Position numbers and translations under genes: made by a program. Below the pieces are notes generated by a model that saw only the letters and a program-made list of their open reading frames with translations, was not told the DNA's origin and did no database searches. Source: Bradyrhizobium sp. 141 (GTDB lineage Bacteria > Pseudomonadota > Alphaproteobacteria > Rhizobiales > Xanthobacteraceae). From it: DNA of 64,000 nt. The DNA lies in NCBI RefSeq assembly GCF_023074055.1, contig NZ_JADPKR010000112.1, forward strand, positions 1 to 64,000, written 5' to 3'. Shown here one piece after another: positions 15,644-22,653 of the stretch (position 1 is its first letter; each line of letters opens with the position of its first letter).

Positions 15644-16087
15644 CTACTGATTGATCTCGGGCTCGACGAGCTTCGCCAGATTGCGCAGCGATTCCTGCCA
15701 GCCGAGATAACAGGCCTCCGGCGGGATGACGTCGGGGATGCCGGCCTGCGTGATGTCGATCTCGGTGCCGACCGAGACCTTCTTCAGGATCACGGTGACC
15801 TGGATCTCGCCCGGCAGATTGGGATCGTCGAACTTGTCGGTGTAGCGGAGACGTTCGCCCGGTACGAGCTCGAGATACTCGCCGCCGAACGAATGGCTGT
15901 TGCCCGTCGTGAAATTCCGGAACGACATCTTGAACGTGCCCCCGACCCTGGGCTCGAAATGGTGCACGGTGCAGGTGAAGCCGTTCGGCGGAAGCCATTT
16001 CGCCATCGCATCCGCTTCCAGGAAGGCGCGATAGACCTTCTCCGGGCTGGTGGTCAGGACGCGATGCAGGCGGACAGTGCTGGGCAT
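15644..16087 (-). CDS. SRPBCC-fold protein, AHSA1 family
   Basis: A 147-residue protein of the activator-of-Hsp90 homologue (AHSA1) branch of the START/SRPBCC superfamily, small cup-shaped proteins that bind hydrophobic ligands. Typical features are RVLTTSPEKVYRAFLEADAMAKWLPPNGFTC-like N-terminal sequence, VGGTFKMSFRNF, the GEYLELVPGERLRYT strand pair and the C-terminal helix GWQESLRNLAKLVEPE. I chose the ATG at 16087 because GAGGAT lies about 9 bp before it. The ligand and role are unknown. It is transcribed towards the Hsp70-like gene, and no operon partner is visible. Confidence 0.85.
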   Translation of the reverse strand: MPSTVRLHRVLTTSPEKVYRAFLEADAMAKWLPPNGFTCTVHHFEPRVGGTFKMSFRNFTTGNSHSFGGEYLELVPGERLRYTDKFDDPNLPGEIQVTVILKKVSVGTEIDITQAGIPDVIPPEACYLGWQESLRNLAKLVEPEINQ

Positions 16088-16297
16088 GGTTGTTATCCTC
16101 AGTGTTTGATGAGCCCGAGATTGGCGTCTATGGCCCATTCATGTCACGAGGACGACCGGGGTGGCGCCGATCCGACAGGCATGTGGGGATTTTTTTGGGG
16201 GCTGGCCGACGGCCTGCAATGCACGTCTGGCGCGCCAAAGCCACAATTCCGCTGTCGTTCATCGTTCAACTCCTGCGCGAAATCAGGGGGACCTTCG

Positions 16298-17272
16298 TTG
16301 CGCAGCACGCTTTGGGCTTTCGCCGTCGCGCTTCTTTTTCTTGGCTCACCCGCCAAGGCCGCGGGCATTCAGCTTCTCCAATCCGATCCGGCGCTGTCGG
16401 GCGCGATCTGGTATCCGTGCGCGGCCGAGCCGACGCACGTGGCTCTCGGCAGTCTTTCGGTCGGCGCCGATTTCGGCTTGAAGGGCGCGAAGGATTGTCC
16501 CGTCGCAGGCGCAAAGCTGCCGCTGGTGATCTTCTCGCATGGCAGGGGCGGGTGGTTCGGCCAACACCATGACACAGTGGAGACACTCGCCGATGCCGGC
16601 TTCGTCGTCGCTGCGATCAATCATCCAGGCGATACCACCCACGACTCCTCGCGGCGCGATACGCTGTCGCTGTGGGGATCGCGTCCGGCGGACATGGTGC
16701 GCCTACTCGATTTCGTACTGAAGGACTGGAAAGACAAAGCGGTGATCGATGCGAACAAGGTCGGCTTCTTCGGCTTCTCGCTGGGCGGTGCGACCGGCTT
16801 CGTGCTGATGGGCACCAGGCCGGATTTCGCGAGGGTGGCCAGCTTCTGCAAGGAGACGACCGGCGCTTGCGCCCAGCTTCACAATGGCGAGACGCCGCCT
16901 GACCCGATACAGGATGCGCGTATCCGTACCGCCGTGATCGTCGACCCTGCGCCGGGCGTCCTAACGCGGGAGAACCTCGCCGTGGTCAAGGTGCCGTTCC
17001 AGTTTTGGCGCTCGCAGTTCGGCGGGCCCGGTGTCGGCGACGGTTCGGGTACCGAGCGCGTCGCGGAGGGCTTGCCGGGCAAGCCCGAGATTCATGTCGT
17101 GCCGGCCGGCCACTTTGCTTTCCTCGCACCTTGCTCGCCGGAGCTTGCGGCAGCCGTGCCGCGCATTTGCACCGACACGCCGGAAGGATTCGACAGGGTG
17201 GCCTTTCACCGCGAGTTCAACGCGGCGGTGGTGAAGTACTTTCGCGAGCAGCTTGCTGGCGGTGCTCGCTGA
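16298..17272 (+). CDS. Exported alpha/beta hydrolase, dienelactone-hydrolase-like
   Basis: About 324 residues if translation starts at the TTG at 16298, which follows AGGGGGA at a good distance. The reading frame is open far upstream, but that part has no protein-like sequence. Residues 1-22 (RSTLWAFAVALLFLGSPAKA) are a signal peptide. The domain shows SHGRGG (oxyanion region, about 80-85), AAINHPGDT, the nucleophile elbow GFSLGG with Ser161, and a late His in VPAGHFAF. These match secreted dienelactone-hydrolase or lipase-like proteins that act on esters. The substrate is unknown. It is a single gene divergent from the SRPBCC gene. Confidence 0.8.
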   Translation: MRSTLWAFAVALLFLGSPAKAAGIQLLQSDPALSGAIWYPCAAEPTHVALGSLSVGADFGLKGAKDCPVAGAKLPLVIFSHGRGGWFGQHHDTVETLADAGFVVAAINHPGDTTHDSSRRDTLSLWGSRPADMVRLLDFVLKDWKDKAVIDANKVGFFGFSLGGATGFVLMGTRPDFARVASFCKETTGACAQLHNGETPPDPIQDARIRTAVIVDPAPGVLTRENLAVVKVPFQFWRSQFGGPGVGDGSGTERVAEGLPGKPEIHVVPAGHFAFLAPCSPELAAAVPRICTDTPEGFDRVAFHREFNAAVVKYFREQLAGGAR

Positions 17273-17525
17273 GTGTTTCGCCGGAGGTGACTTCGCGCAG
17301 TAGATGTCGCTTCAGACCTGGAAATGTTCCGCTGAGATCGCAGGCGCAATTAACTCTGGCCGAGCCTTGCATGTGAGGATGGTGAGGTGTACCTTAAAGT
17401 CGTTCGTTCAGCCGCTGTGCCTTGTTGAATGCGCCCGCGGGCTCCTTTTCCTGAGACATCGACGATTGAATTTTTTCTGCGTGACGATCACGCGGAACGT
17501 GCGCGCATGCGCTTTGGAGAAGACT

Positions 17526-17735
17526 ATGACGACAGGTACTGTGAAGTGGTTCAACGGCCAAAAAGGCTTTGGATTCATTCAACCCGACGACGGCGGCAGC
17601 GATGTGTTCGTTCACATCAGCGCGGTCGAACGGGCTGGTCTTGCGGGTCTCGCGGAAGGCCAGAAGGTCAACTTCGAGGCCAAGACCGACAAGATGCGGG
17701 GCAAGGTCAGCGCCGAGAATCTCTCGCTGGCTTGA
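17526..17735 (+). CDS. Cold-shock-domain protein (CspA family)
   Basis: A 69-residue single cold-shock domain: MTTGTVKWFN, RNP1 KGFGFI (13-18) and RNP2 VFVHI (27-31). It binds single-stranded RNA or DNA, and family members act as RNA chaperones or antiterminators. The start at 17526 follows GGAGAAG, and an upstream in-frame extension is not protein-like. The roughly 250-bp gap before it may hold a long 5' leader, as is common for csp genes. Two tandem hairpins follow the stop codon. Confidence 0.95.
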   Translation: MTTGTVKWFNGQKGFGFIQPDDGGSDVFVHISAVERAGLAGLAEGQKVNFEAKTDKMRGKVSAENLSLA

Positions 17736-17745
17736 GCTCTTTAGC

Positions 17746-17808
17746 GCCGTTTCACGGATGTACTGAAACGGCCACGCTACCCGCTCGATCGTAAGGATTG
17801 AGCGGGTA
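17746..17808 (+). terminator. Two tandem hairpins after the cold-shock gene
   Basis: The first hairpin pairs GCCGTTTCA (17746-17754) with TGAAACGGC (17764-17772). The second pairs TACCCGCTC (17778-17786) with GAGCGGGTA (17800-17808). A moderately T-rich stretch follows. Termination is likely, though the T-run is imperfect. Confidence 0.65.
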
Positions 17809-17911
17809 CGGCCTTGTCGTTCTCTCGATGCTCTAGGGCGAGGTCAGGCGTCGATTTCGGCGGCCTTCGTCGGTGCTGGGTGTCAGATCGTAACCAGCGA
17901 CAGGACGTTTC

Positions 17912-18109
17912 CTATTCCGGCAGGTCTTTTCCGGGCAGCTTGTCCGACTTTGCCTCGCGGGCCAATCGCTCCGCCTTGAGTCGCTCGCGATTCTCATTGA
18001 AGGAGTGCTGGTCCTTCGCATAGTCATTCATCGGCTTCTGCGCTTTAACAGGCTTGAACGCCTTGTTGGCTTCGCGCTTGGCCCGATCAGAGGATTGATC
18101 TCTCAACAT
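17912..18109 (-). CDS. Small, highly charged hypothetical protein
   Basis: A 65-residue protein very rich in Lys, Arg, Glu and Asp, probably one long helix (NENRERLKAERLAREAKSDK). It has no signal peptide, membrane segment or Cys. GTGAGG about 6 bp before the ATG at 18109 supports the start. It resembles short conserved hypothetical proteins of Bradyrhizobiaceae. The function is unknown; nucleic-acid or protein binding by a charged helix is only a guess. It is convergent with the cold-shock gene. Confidence 0.65.
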   Translation of the reverse strand: MLRDQSSDRAKREANKAFKPVKAQKPMNDYAKDQHSFNENRERLKAERLAREAKSDKLPGKDLPE

Positions 18110-18426
18110 TTCAGCCTCACTTCGATCAATGGGCGCGGCCCGCGAGCGCCGGACGAGGCGCCTCCCGCCGGCAAGCCGAGATGGATTGCTTAGTCGCCCT
18201 CTGCGGGGAGGGTGGCTGCTTCTTCAGTGTTGGGCGGGTCTTTTGGCGCGACGCTTGGTCGGTCGCCGTGGAGACGGTACGCTCGCGTTTCCGAGAGCAC
18301 ACGGGTCGAAAGGATAACGGCGGGTTCTTGCGTCGGTTCCCCTGACTCGGTCTTTAATTTAGCGTGGGCCGGTTCGGCACAGGAAACGTGCCGACCGCGC
18401 GACGCCGTCCTTTCGATGCGCACGAA
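18110..18426. other. Intergenic stretch without a gene
   Basis: Open frames here have no ribosome site, and one on the minus strand would run through the frc terminator. It should hold the promoter of the small charged-protein gene. No operator or repeat was recognised. Confidence 0.5.
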
Positions 18427-18452
18427 AAAGGCCGCCGAAACCGGCGGCCTTT
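18427..18452 (-). terminator. Rho-independent terminator of the regulator-oxc-frc operon
   Basis: The stem AAAGGCCGCCG pairs with CGGCGGCCTTT around a short AAAC loop. On the minus strand it ends in TTTTT. It lies 20 bp past the frc stop codon at 18473. Confidence 0.88.
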
Positions 18453-18472
18453 CGTTGTCTTGATGCAACGCC

Positions 18473-19753
18473 TTACTCGGCGGCCTGTTTCTGCGGCGGG
18501 TCGAGGGCGCCGGACTTGTGGATCTCGGCGACCTGATGGTCGCTGAAGCCGAGCACCGAGCGCAGGATCTCGTCGGTGTGCTCGCCGAGCAGCGGGGAGC
18601 GCTCGACGTCGCTCGGGCTGTCCGACAGCTTGATCGGGTTGCCGACCGAGATGTACTTGCCGCGGGTGGGGTGGTCGACCTCGACCACGGTGCCGGTCGC
18701 GCGCAGCGACTGGTCCTCGGCGATCTCCTTCATCGACAGGATCGGGCCGCAGGGGATGTCGTCCTTGTTGAGGATTTCCATCGCCTCGAACTTGGTCTTG
18801 GTCATCGTCCACTGCTCGATGCGGGCGAAGATCTCGTTCAGGCGCGGCAGGCGGACGGCCGGCTTGGAATAGTTCGGATCGGTCTTCCAGGTGGGCTCGC
18901 CGATCACGTCGCAGATCTTCTCCCAGACCGGAGCCTGGGTGATGAAGTAGATGTAGGCGTTGGGATCGGTCTCCCAGCCCTTGCACTTCAGGATGCGGCC
19001 GGGCTGGCCGCCGCCGGAGTCGTTGCCGGCGCGCGGCACGGCGTCGCCGAACGGAATGCCTTCGCCGAACTGGCTGTATTCCTTCAGCGGGCCGTGGGCG
19101 AGACGCTGCTGGTCGCGCAGCTTGACGCGGGCGAGGTTGAGCACGCCGTCCTGCATCGCGGCGGTGACCTTCTGGCCCTTGCCCGAATGCGTACGCTGAT
19201 AGAGCGCGGTGACGATGCCGAGCGCCAGGTGCAGGCCGGTGCCGCTGTCGCCGATCTGCGCGCCGGTGACGAGCGGCAGGCCATCGCGGAAGCCGGTGGT
19301 GGAGGCGGCGCCGCCGGTGCACTGCGCGACGTTCTCATAGACCTTGCAGTCTTCGTACGGTCCGGGACCGAAGCCCTTGATCGAGGCAACGATCATCTTC
19401 GGGTTGATCGCCTGGATCTTCTCCCAGGGAAAGCCCATGCGGTCGAGCACGCCGGGGCCGAAATTCTCGACCAGCACGTCGCACTTCTTGATGAGCTCGG
19501 TGAGGACTTCCTTGCCCTTGGGGTTCTTTGTGTCGAGCGTGATCGAGCGCTTGTTGTGGTTGAGCATGGTGAAATACAGGCTGTCCACGTTCGGGATGTC
19601 CTGCAACTGGCCGCGGGTGATGTCGCCCACGCCCGGACGTTCCACCTTGATCACGTCGGCACCGAACCAGGCCAGCAGCTGCGTGCAGGTGGGTCCTGAT
19701 TGCACGTGGGTGAAGTCGAGAATGCGAACGCCCTCAAGCGCTTTGGTCATCAT
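18473..19753 (-). CDS. frc: Formyl-CoA:oxalate CoA-transferase
   Basis: A 426-residue class III CoA-transferase that moves CoA from formyl-CoA to oxalate, giving oxalyl-CoA. The catalytic Asp in GAQIGDSGTG falls at 168-169, matching Asp169 of the Oxalobacter enzyme. Other close matches to that enzyme are LDFTHVQSGP, NVDSLYFTMLN, KVYENVAQCTGGAA, the glycine loop GGGQPG and ILKCKGWETD. GGAG before two adjacent ATG codons leaves the start at 19753 or 19750. It is the last gene of the regulator-oxc-frc operon, 58 bp after oxc, with a strong terminator. It works in a cycle with Oxc in the cytoplasm. Confidence 0.96.
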   Translation of the reverse strand: MMTKALEGVRILDFTHVQSGPTCTQLLAWFGADVIKVERPGVGDITRGQLQDIPNVDSLYFTMLNHNKRSITLDTKNPKGKEVLTELIKKCDVLVENFGPGVLDRMGFPWEKIQAINPKMIVASIKGFGPGPYEDCKVYENVAQCTGGAASTTGFRDGLPLVTGAQIGDSGTGLHLALGIVTALYQRTHSGKGQKVTAAMQDGVLNLARVKLRDQQRLAHGPLKEYSQFGEGIPFGDAVPRAGNDSGGGQPGRILKCKGWETDPNAYIYFITQAPVWEKICDVIGEPTWKTDPNYSKPAVRLPRLNEIFARIEQWTMTKTKFEAMEILNKDDIPCGPILSMKEIAEDQSLRATGTVVEVDHPTRGKYISVGNPIKLSDSPSDVERSPLLGEHTDEILRSVLGFSDHQVAEIHKSGALDPPQKQAAE

Positions 19754-19811
19754 GTTGCTCCGTACTCTGTCTGCCCCGCCAACCGCAGGGATTAAGGGTT
19801 GAAGGGTGGAC

Positions 19812-21545
19812 TTACTTCTTCTTCTGCAGGACGCTCTGCGGATTGAGGTTGCCGATACGGCCGCTCTCGGAACCTGCGGCCGGATCGATCACCGCGTTGA
19901 TGAGCGTCGGCTTGCCCGAGGCCATCGCCTCGTTGACGGCGCGCTTGAGCTCGTCGGGCGAGGTGGCATTCACGCCGACGCCGCCGAAGGCTTCCATCAT
20001 CTTGTCGTAGCGCGCGCCCTTGACGAACACCGTCGTCGCCGGATCGGCGTTGGCGCCGTTGACGTCGGTGCCGCGATAGATGCCGTCATTGTTGAAGATG
20101 ACGACGCAGATCGGAAGATTGTAGCGGCAGATGGTCTCGACCTCCATGCCGGAGAAGCCGAACGCCGAGTCGCCTTCCACTGCGAGCACGGGGTGACCGG
20201 TCTCGAGTGCGGCGGCAATCGCCTGGCCCATGCCGATGCCCATCACGCCCCAGGTGCCGACGTCGAGACGCTTGCGCGGCTTGTACATGTCGATGACGCC
20301 GCGGGCGAGGTCGAGCGTGTTGGCGCCTTCGTTGACGAGGATCGCCTCGGGGTGCTCCTTGATGACATTCTTCAGCACGCCGAGTGCGCCGTGATAATCC
20401 ATCGGCGACTTGTTGTTCATGAGCTTCGGCGCCATCTTGGCGACGTTCTCTTCGCGCTTGGACGAGATCGCCTTGGTCCATTCGGCGGGCGGAGTGGTCC
20501 AGCCCGTTGCCATCGCCTGGTTGAAGGCGGAGACGACCGAGCCGATGTCGCCGACGACGGGCGCGACGATCTCGACGTTGGAGTCCATCTCGCGCGGCTC
20601 GATGTCGACCTGGATGAACTTCTTGGGCGCTTCGCCCCAGCTCTTGCCCTTGCCGTGCGATAGCAGCCAATTCAGCCGGGCGCCGATCAACATGACGACG
20701 TCGGACTCTTTCAGCACCGTCGAGCGGGCAGCACCCGCGCATTGCGGATGCGTATCGGAGAGGAGGCCCTTGGCCATGCTCATCGGCAAGAAGGGGATGC
20801 CGCTCTTCTCGACGAAGCTCTTGATCTCCTCGTCGGCCTGCGCGTAGGCCGCGCCCTTGCCGAGGATGATCAGCGGACGCTTTGCGGCCTTGAGCACATC
20901 AAGCGCGCGCTTGACCGAAGCGGGCGAGGGGATCTGCGCGGGCGCCGCATCGATCACCTTGACCAGTGATTTCTGGCCGGCATCGGCGCTCATCACCTGG
21001 CCGAACAGCTTTGCCGGCAGATCGAGATAGACGCCGCCGGGACGACCCGAGACCGCGGCGCGGATCGCGCGGGCGAAACCGATGCCGATGTCCTGGGCGT
21101 GGAGCACGCGGAAGGCCGCCTTGCACAGCGGTTTGGCGATCGCGAGCTGATCCATCTCCTCATAGTCGCCCTGCTGCAGGTCGACGATCTCGCGCTCGGA
21201 GGAGCCCGAGACCAGGATCATCGGGTAGCAGTTGGTGGTGGCGTGGGCCAGCGCGGTGAGGCCGTTGAGGAAGCCGGGCGCCGACACCGTGAGGCAGACG
21301 CCGGGTTTCTTGGTGAGATAGCCGGCAATGCCGGCGGCGTAGCCGGCGTTCTGCTCGTGACGGAAGGAGATCACGCGAATACCGGCGGCCTGCGCCATGC
21401 GGCCCAAATCCGTGATCGGGATGCCCGGCACATTATAGATGGTGTTGATGCCGTTCAGCTTGAGCGCGTCGATGACGAGATGGAAGCCATCCGTCAGTTC
21501 CTGCTCGGTGCCCGGTGCCTCGGACTTGGTCGCGGTATTCAGCAT
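19812..21545 (-). CDS. oxc: Oxalyl-CoA decarboxylase
   Basis: A 577-residue ThDP enzyme that decarboxylates oxalyl-CoA to formyl-CoA, which Frc recycles. The N-terminal catalytic Glu (about residue 64) lies in FRHEQNAGYAAG. The ThDP/Mg motif runs from GDSAFGFSG (458-466) to NNDG (486-489). The length is close to the 568 residues of the Oxalobacter enzyme. I chose the ATG at 21545, preceded by AGGGAG; an upstream extension to 21650 would cover the end of the regulator gene and is unlikely. It lies 61 bp downstream of the GntR gene and 58 bp upstream of frc, all on one strand, so one operator probably controls all three. Confidence 0.96.
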   Translation of the reverse strand: MLNTATKSEAPGTEQELTDGFHLVIDALKLNGINTIYNVPGIPITDLGRMAQAAGIRVISFRHEQNAGYAAGIAGYLTKKPGVCLTVSAPGFLNGLTALAHATTNCYPMILVSGSSEREIVDLQQGDYEEMDQLAIAKPLCKAAFRVLHAQDIGIGFARAIRAAVSGRPGGVYLDLPAKLFGQVMSADAGQKSLVKVIDAAPAQIPSPASVKRALDVLKAAKRPLIILGKGAAYAQADEEIKSFVEKSGIPFLPMSMAKGLLSDTHPQCAGAARSTVLKESDVVMLIGARLNWLLSHGKGKSWGEAPKKFIQVDIEPREMDSNVEIVAPVVGDIGSVVSAFNQAMATGWTTPPAEWTKAISSKREENVAKMAPKLMNNKSPMDYHGALGVLKNVIKEHPEAILVNEGANTLDLARGVIDMYKPRKRLDVGTWGVMGIGMGQAIAAALETGHPVLAVEGDSAFGFSGMEVETICRYNLPICVVIFNNDGIYRGTDVNGANADPATTVFVKGARYDKMMEAFGGVGVNATSPDELKRAVNEAMASGKPTLINAVIDPAAGSESGRIGNLNPQSVLQKKK

Positions 21546-21606
21546 GGGCCTTGTCTCCCTGGTCTCAAGTAGTGGGGCGAGTTTTTCGCCCTTCTGGTGA
21601 ACGTTG

Positions 21607-22338
21607 CTAAGTGAAGAGTTCCTGACCATGCGCTTCGACGTAAGCGGCAAGGCCGAGGGTGTGGTCGCGGGCGCGCTTCTCGGCGAGCTCGGTGTCGCGC
21701 GCCTCCAGTGCTTCGATCATGCCGAGATGCTCGGGCAGCGAGGTCGCGGTGCGGTCCTTCCGTCCGATGGTCAGCTGGCGATAGCCGCGCACGTGCAGCA
21801 GGAGGTCGTTGGTGAGATCGACCAGCACCGGCGATTCCGACAGCGAGATCAGCGCCTGGTGGAAGGCGATGTTGGCCCGCGAATATTCCTCGACGTGATC
21901 TTCAGGCAGCCGGTCCTTGCTGAAGTCCTTGAAGTAGTCGCGCAGCGCCGTGATGTCTTTCTTGCGCGCGGTGGTGGTGATGAGGCGGGCGGCCATGCTC
22001 TCCAGTGCCGCCCAGGCGCGGATCATGTCGACGATCTCGCTCTTGGTCCTTCGCACCACCATGATGCCGCGGCGTGGCACGGTCTTCACGAAACCGTCCT
22101 GCTCGAGCATCGCGATGGCTTCGCGGATCGGGGTGCGGCTGACACCCAGGCGCTCGGACAGCGCGCGCTCGTCGAGCATCACCGGCTCGGGCGTCGAATA
22201 GATGTCCATCTTGAGGATGGCTTCTTTCAAGGCGTCATACGCCTTGTTCTTGAAGCTGCTCTCCGGGGCAATACGAACGATTGCGATATCTGCCTCGGCC
22301 ATGTTCGGCAACGCCTTGGTTGGTTTCCGCAGTGACAC
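21607..22338 (-). CDS. GntR-family regulator with FCD domain, probable oxalate regulator
   Basis: A 243-residue FadR-subfamily regulator. The winged helix-turn-helix covers about residues 30-92 (LDERALSERLGVSRTPIREA then GFVKTVPRRGI). The all-helical FCD ligand domain covers about 100-235, with the usual acidic and His residues (ANIAFHQAL and EHLGMIEAL). FCD regulators sense small carboxylates, often bound through a metal. I chose the GTG at 22338 because GGAGGAG lies 7 bp before it; later ATG codons lack a ribosome site. It heads the operon with oxc and frc. Two operator copies lie upstream (22395-22411 and 22476-22492), so it probably controls itself and the divergent synthetase. Confidence 0.92.
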   Translation of the reverse strand: MSLRKPTKALPNMAEADIAIVRIAPESSFKNKAYDALKEAILKMDIYSTPEPVMLDERALSERLGVSRTPIREAIAMLEQDGFVKTVPRRGIMVVRRTKSEIVDMIRAWAALESMAARLITTTARKKDITALRDYFKDFSKDRLPEDHVEEYSRANIAFHQALISLSESPVLVDLTNDLLLHVRGYRQLTIGRKDRTATSLPEHLGMIEALEARDTELAEKRARDHTLGLAAYVEAHGQELFT

Positions 22339-22394
22339 GACGAATCTCCTCCAGTGGGAGTCGTCTTTTACAGGATTATTAACGGGAAAGTTTT

Positions 22395-22411
22395 TGGCAT
22401 ACCACATGCCA
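22395..22411 (-). promoter_or_regulatory. Predicted GntR/FCD operator, site 5 (regulator-oxc-frc promoter)
   Basis: In gene direction it reads TGGCATGTGGTATGCCA, with perfectly inverted outer arms TGGCAT and ATGCCA. A consensus -35 TTGACA (22415-22420) ends 3 bp upstream on the minus strand. The site would block the promoter of the regulator operon, consistent with autorepression. Confidence 0.75.
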
Positions 22412-22475
22412 GAATGTCAAGCCGGCTATTTTTTGCGGCGTTCTAAGGTGTGCTCTGGCTTGACAAGTTGGCTTC

Positions 22476-22492
22476 TGGCATACCAAATGCCA
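22476..22492 (+). promoter_or_regulatory. Predicted GntR/FCD operator, site 6 (acyl-CoA synthetase promoter)
   Basis: It reads TGGCATACCAAATGCCA on the plus strand, again with perfectly inverted TGGCAT and ATGCCA arms. A TTGACA (22460-22465) lies 10 bp upstream on the plus strand, which would put the site over the -10 region; TTGGCT (22468-22473) lies 2 bp upstream. It is centred 81 bp from site 5, about eight DNA turns, so cooperative binding is possible. Confidence 0.72.
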
Positions 22493-22653
22493 TCGCCAGC
22501 CATTTTTGATCCAAGTCGGCGGAGTAAACTCAGGCTTTAGGCCGCTTCGCTCCGCGAAATGGAACATAGCGCGGCGAATGGCAAGCATCACGGGCAGCCG
22601 CTAATCACGCGCGCGCTTTGAAAAGAACGAACTGAGGTCAAGGGAGAAGCCAC

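Noticed and set aside
15461..16297. N-terminal extension of the exported hydrolase
   Set aside because: The extension overlaps the SRPBCC gene on the other strand and a dispersed repeat, while a signal peptide with its own ribosome site begins at 16298.
18190..18468. A 92-residue minus-strand frame between frc and the small charged-protein gene
   Set aside because: It would start inside the frc operon terminator and has no ribosome site.
22395..22492. Sigma-54 promoter reading of the TGGCAT-N5-ATGCC sites
   Set aside because: The spacing of GG and GC fits -24/-12, but in gene direction four of the six sites lack the invariant GC at -12, and the pattern arises from the palindrome itself.
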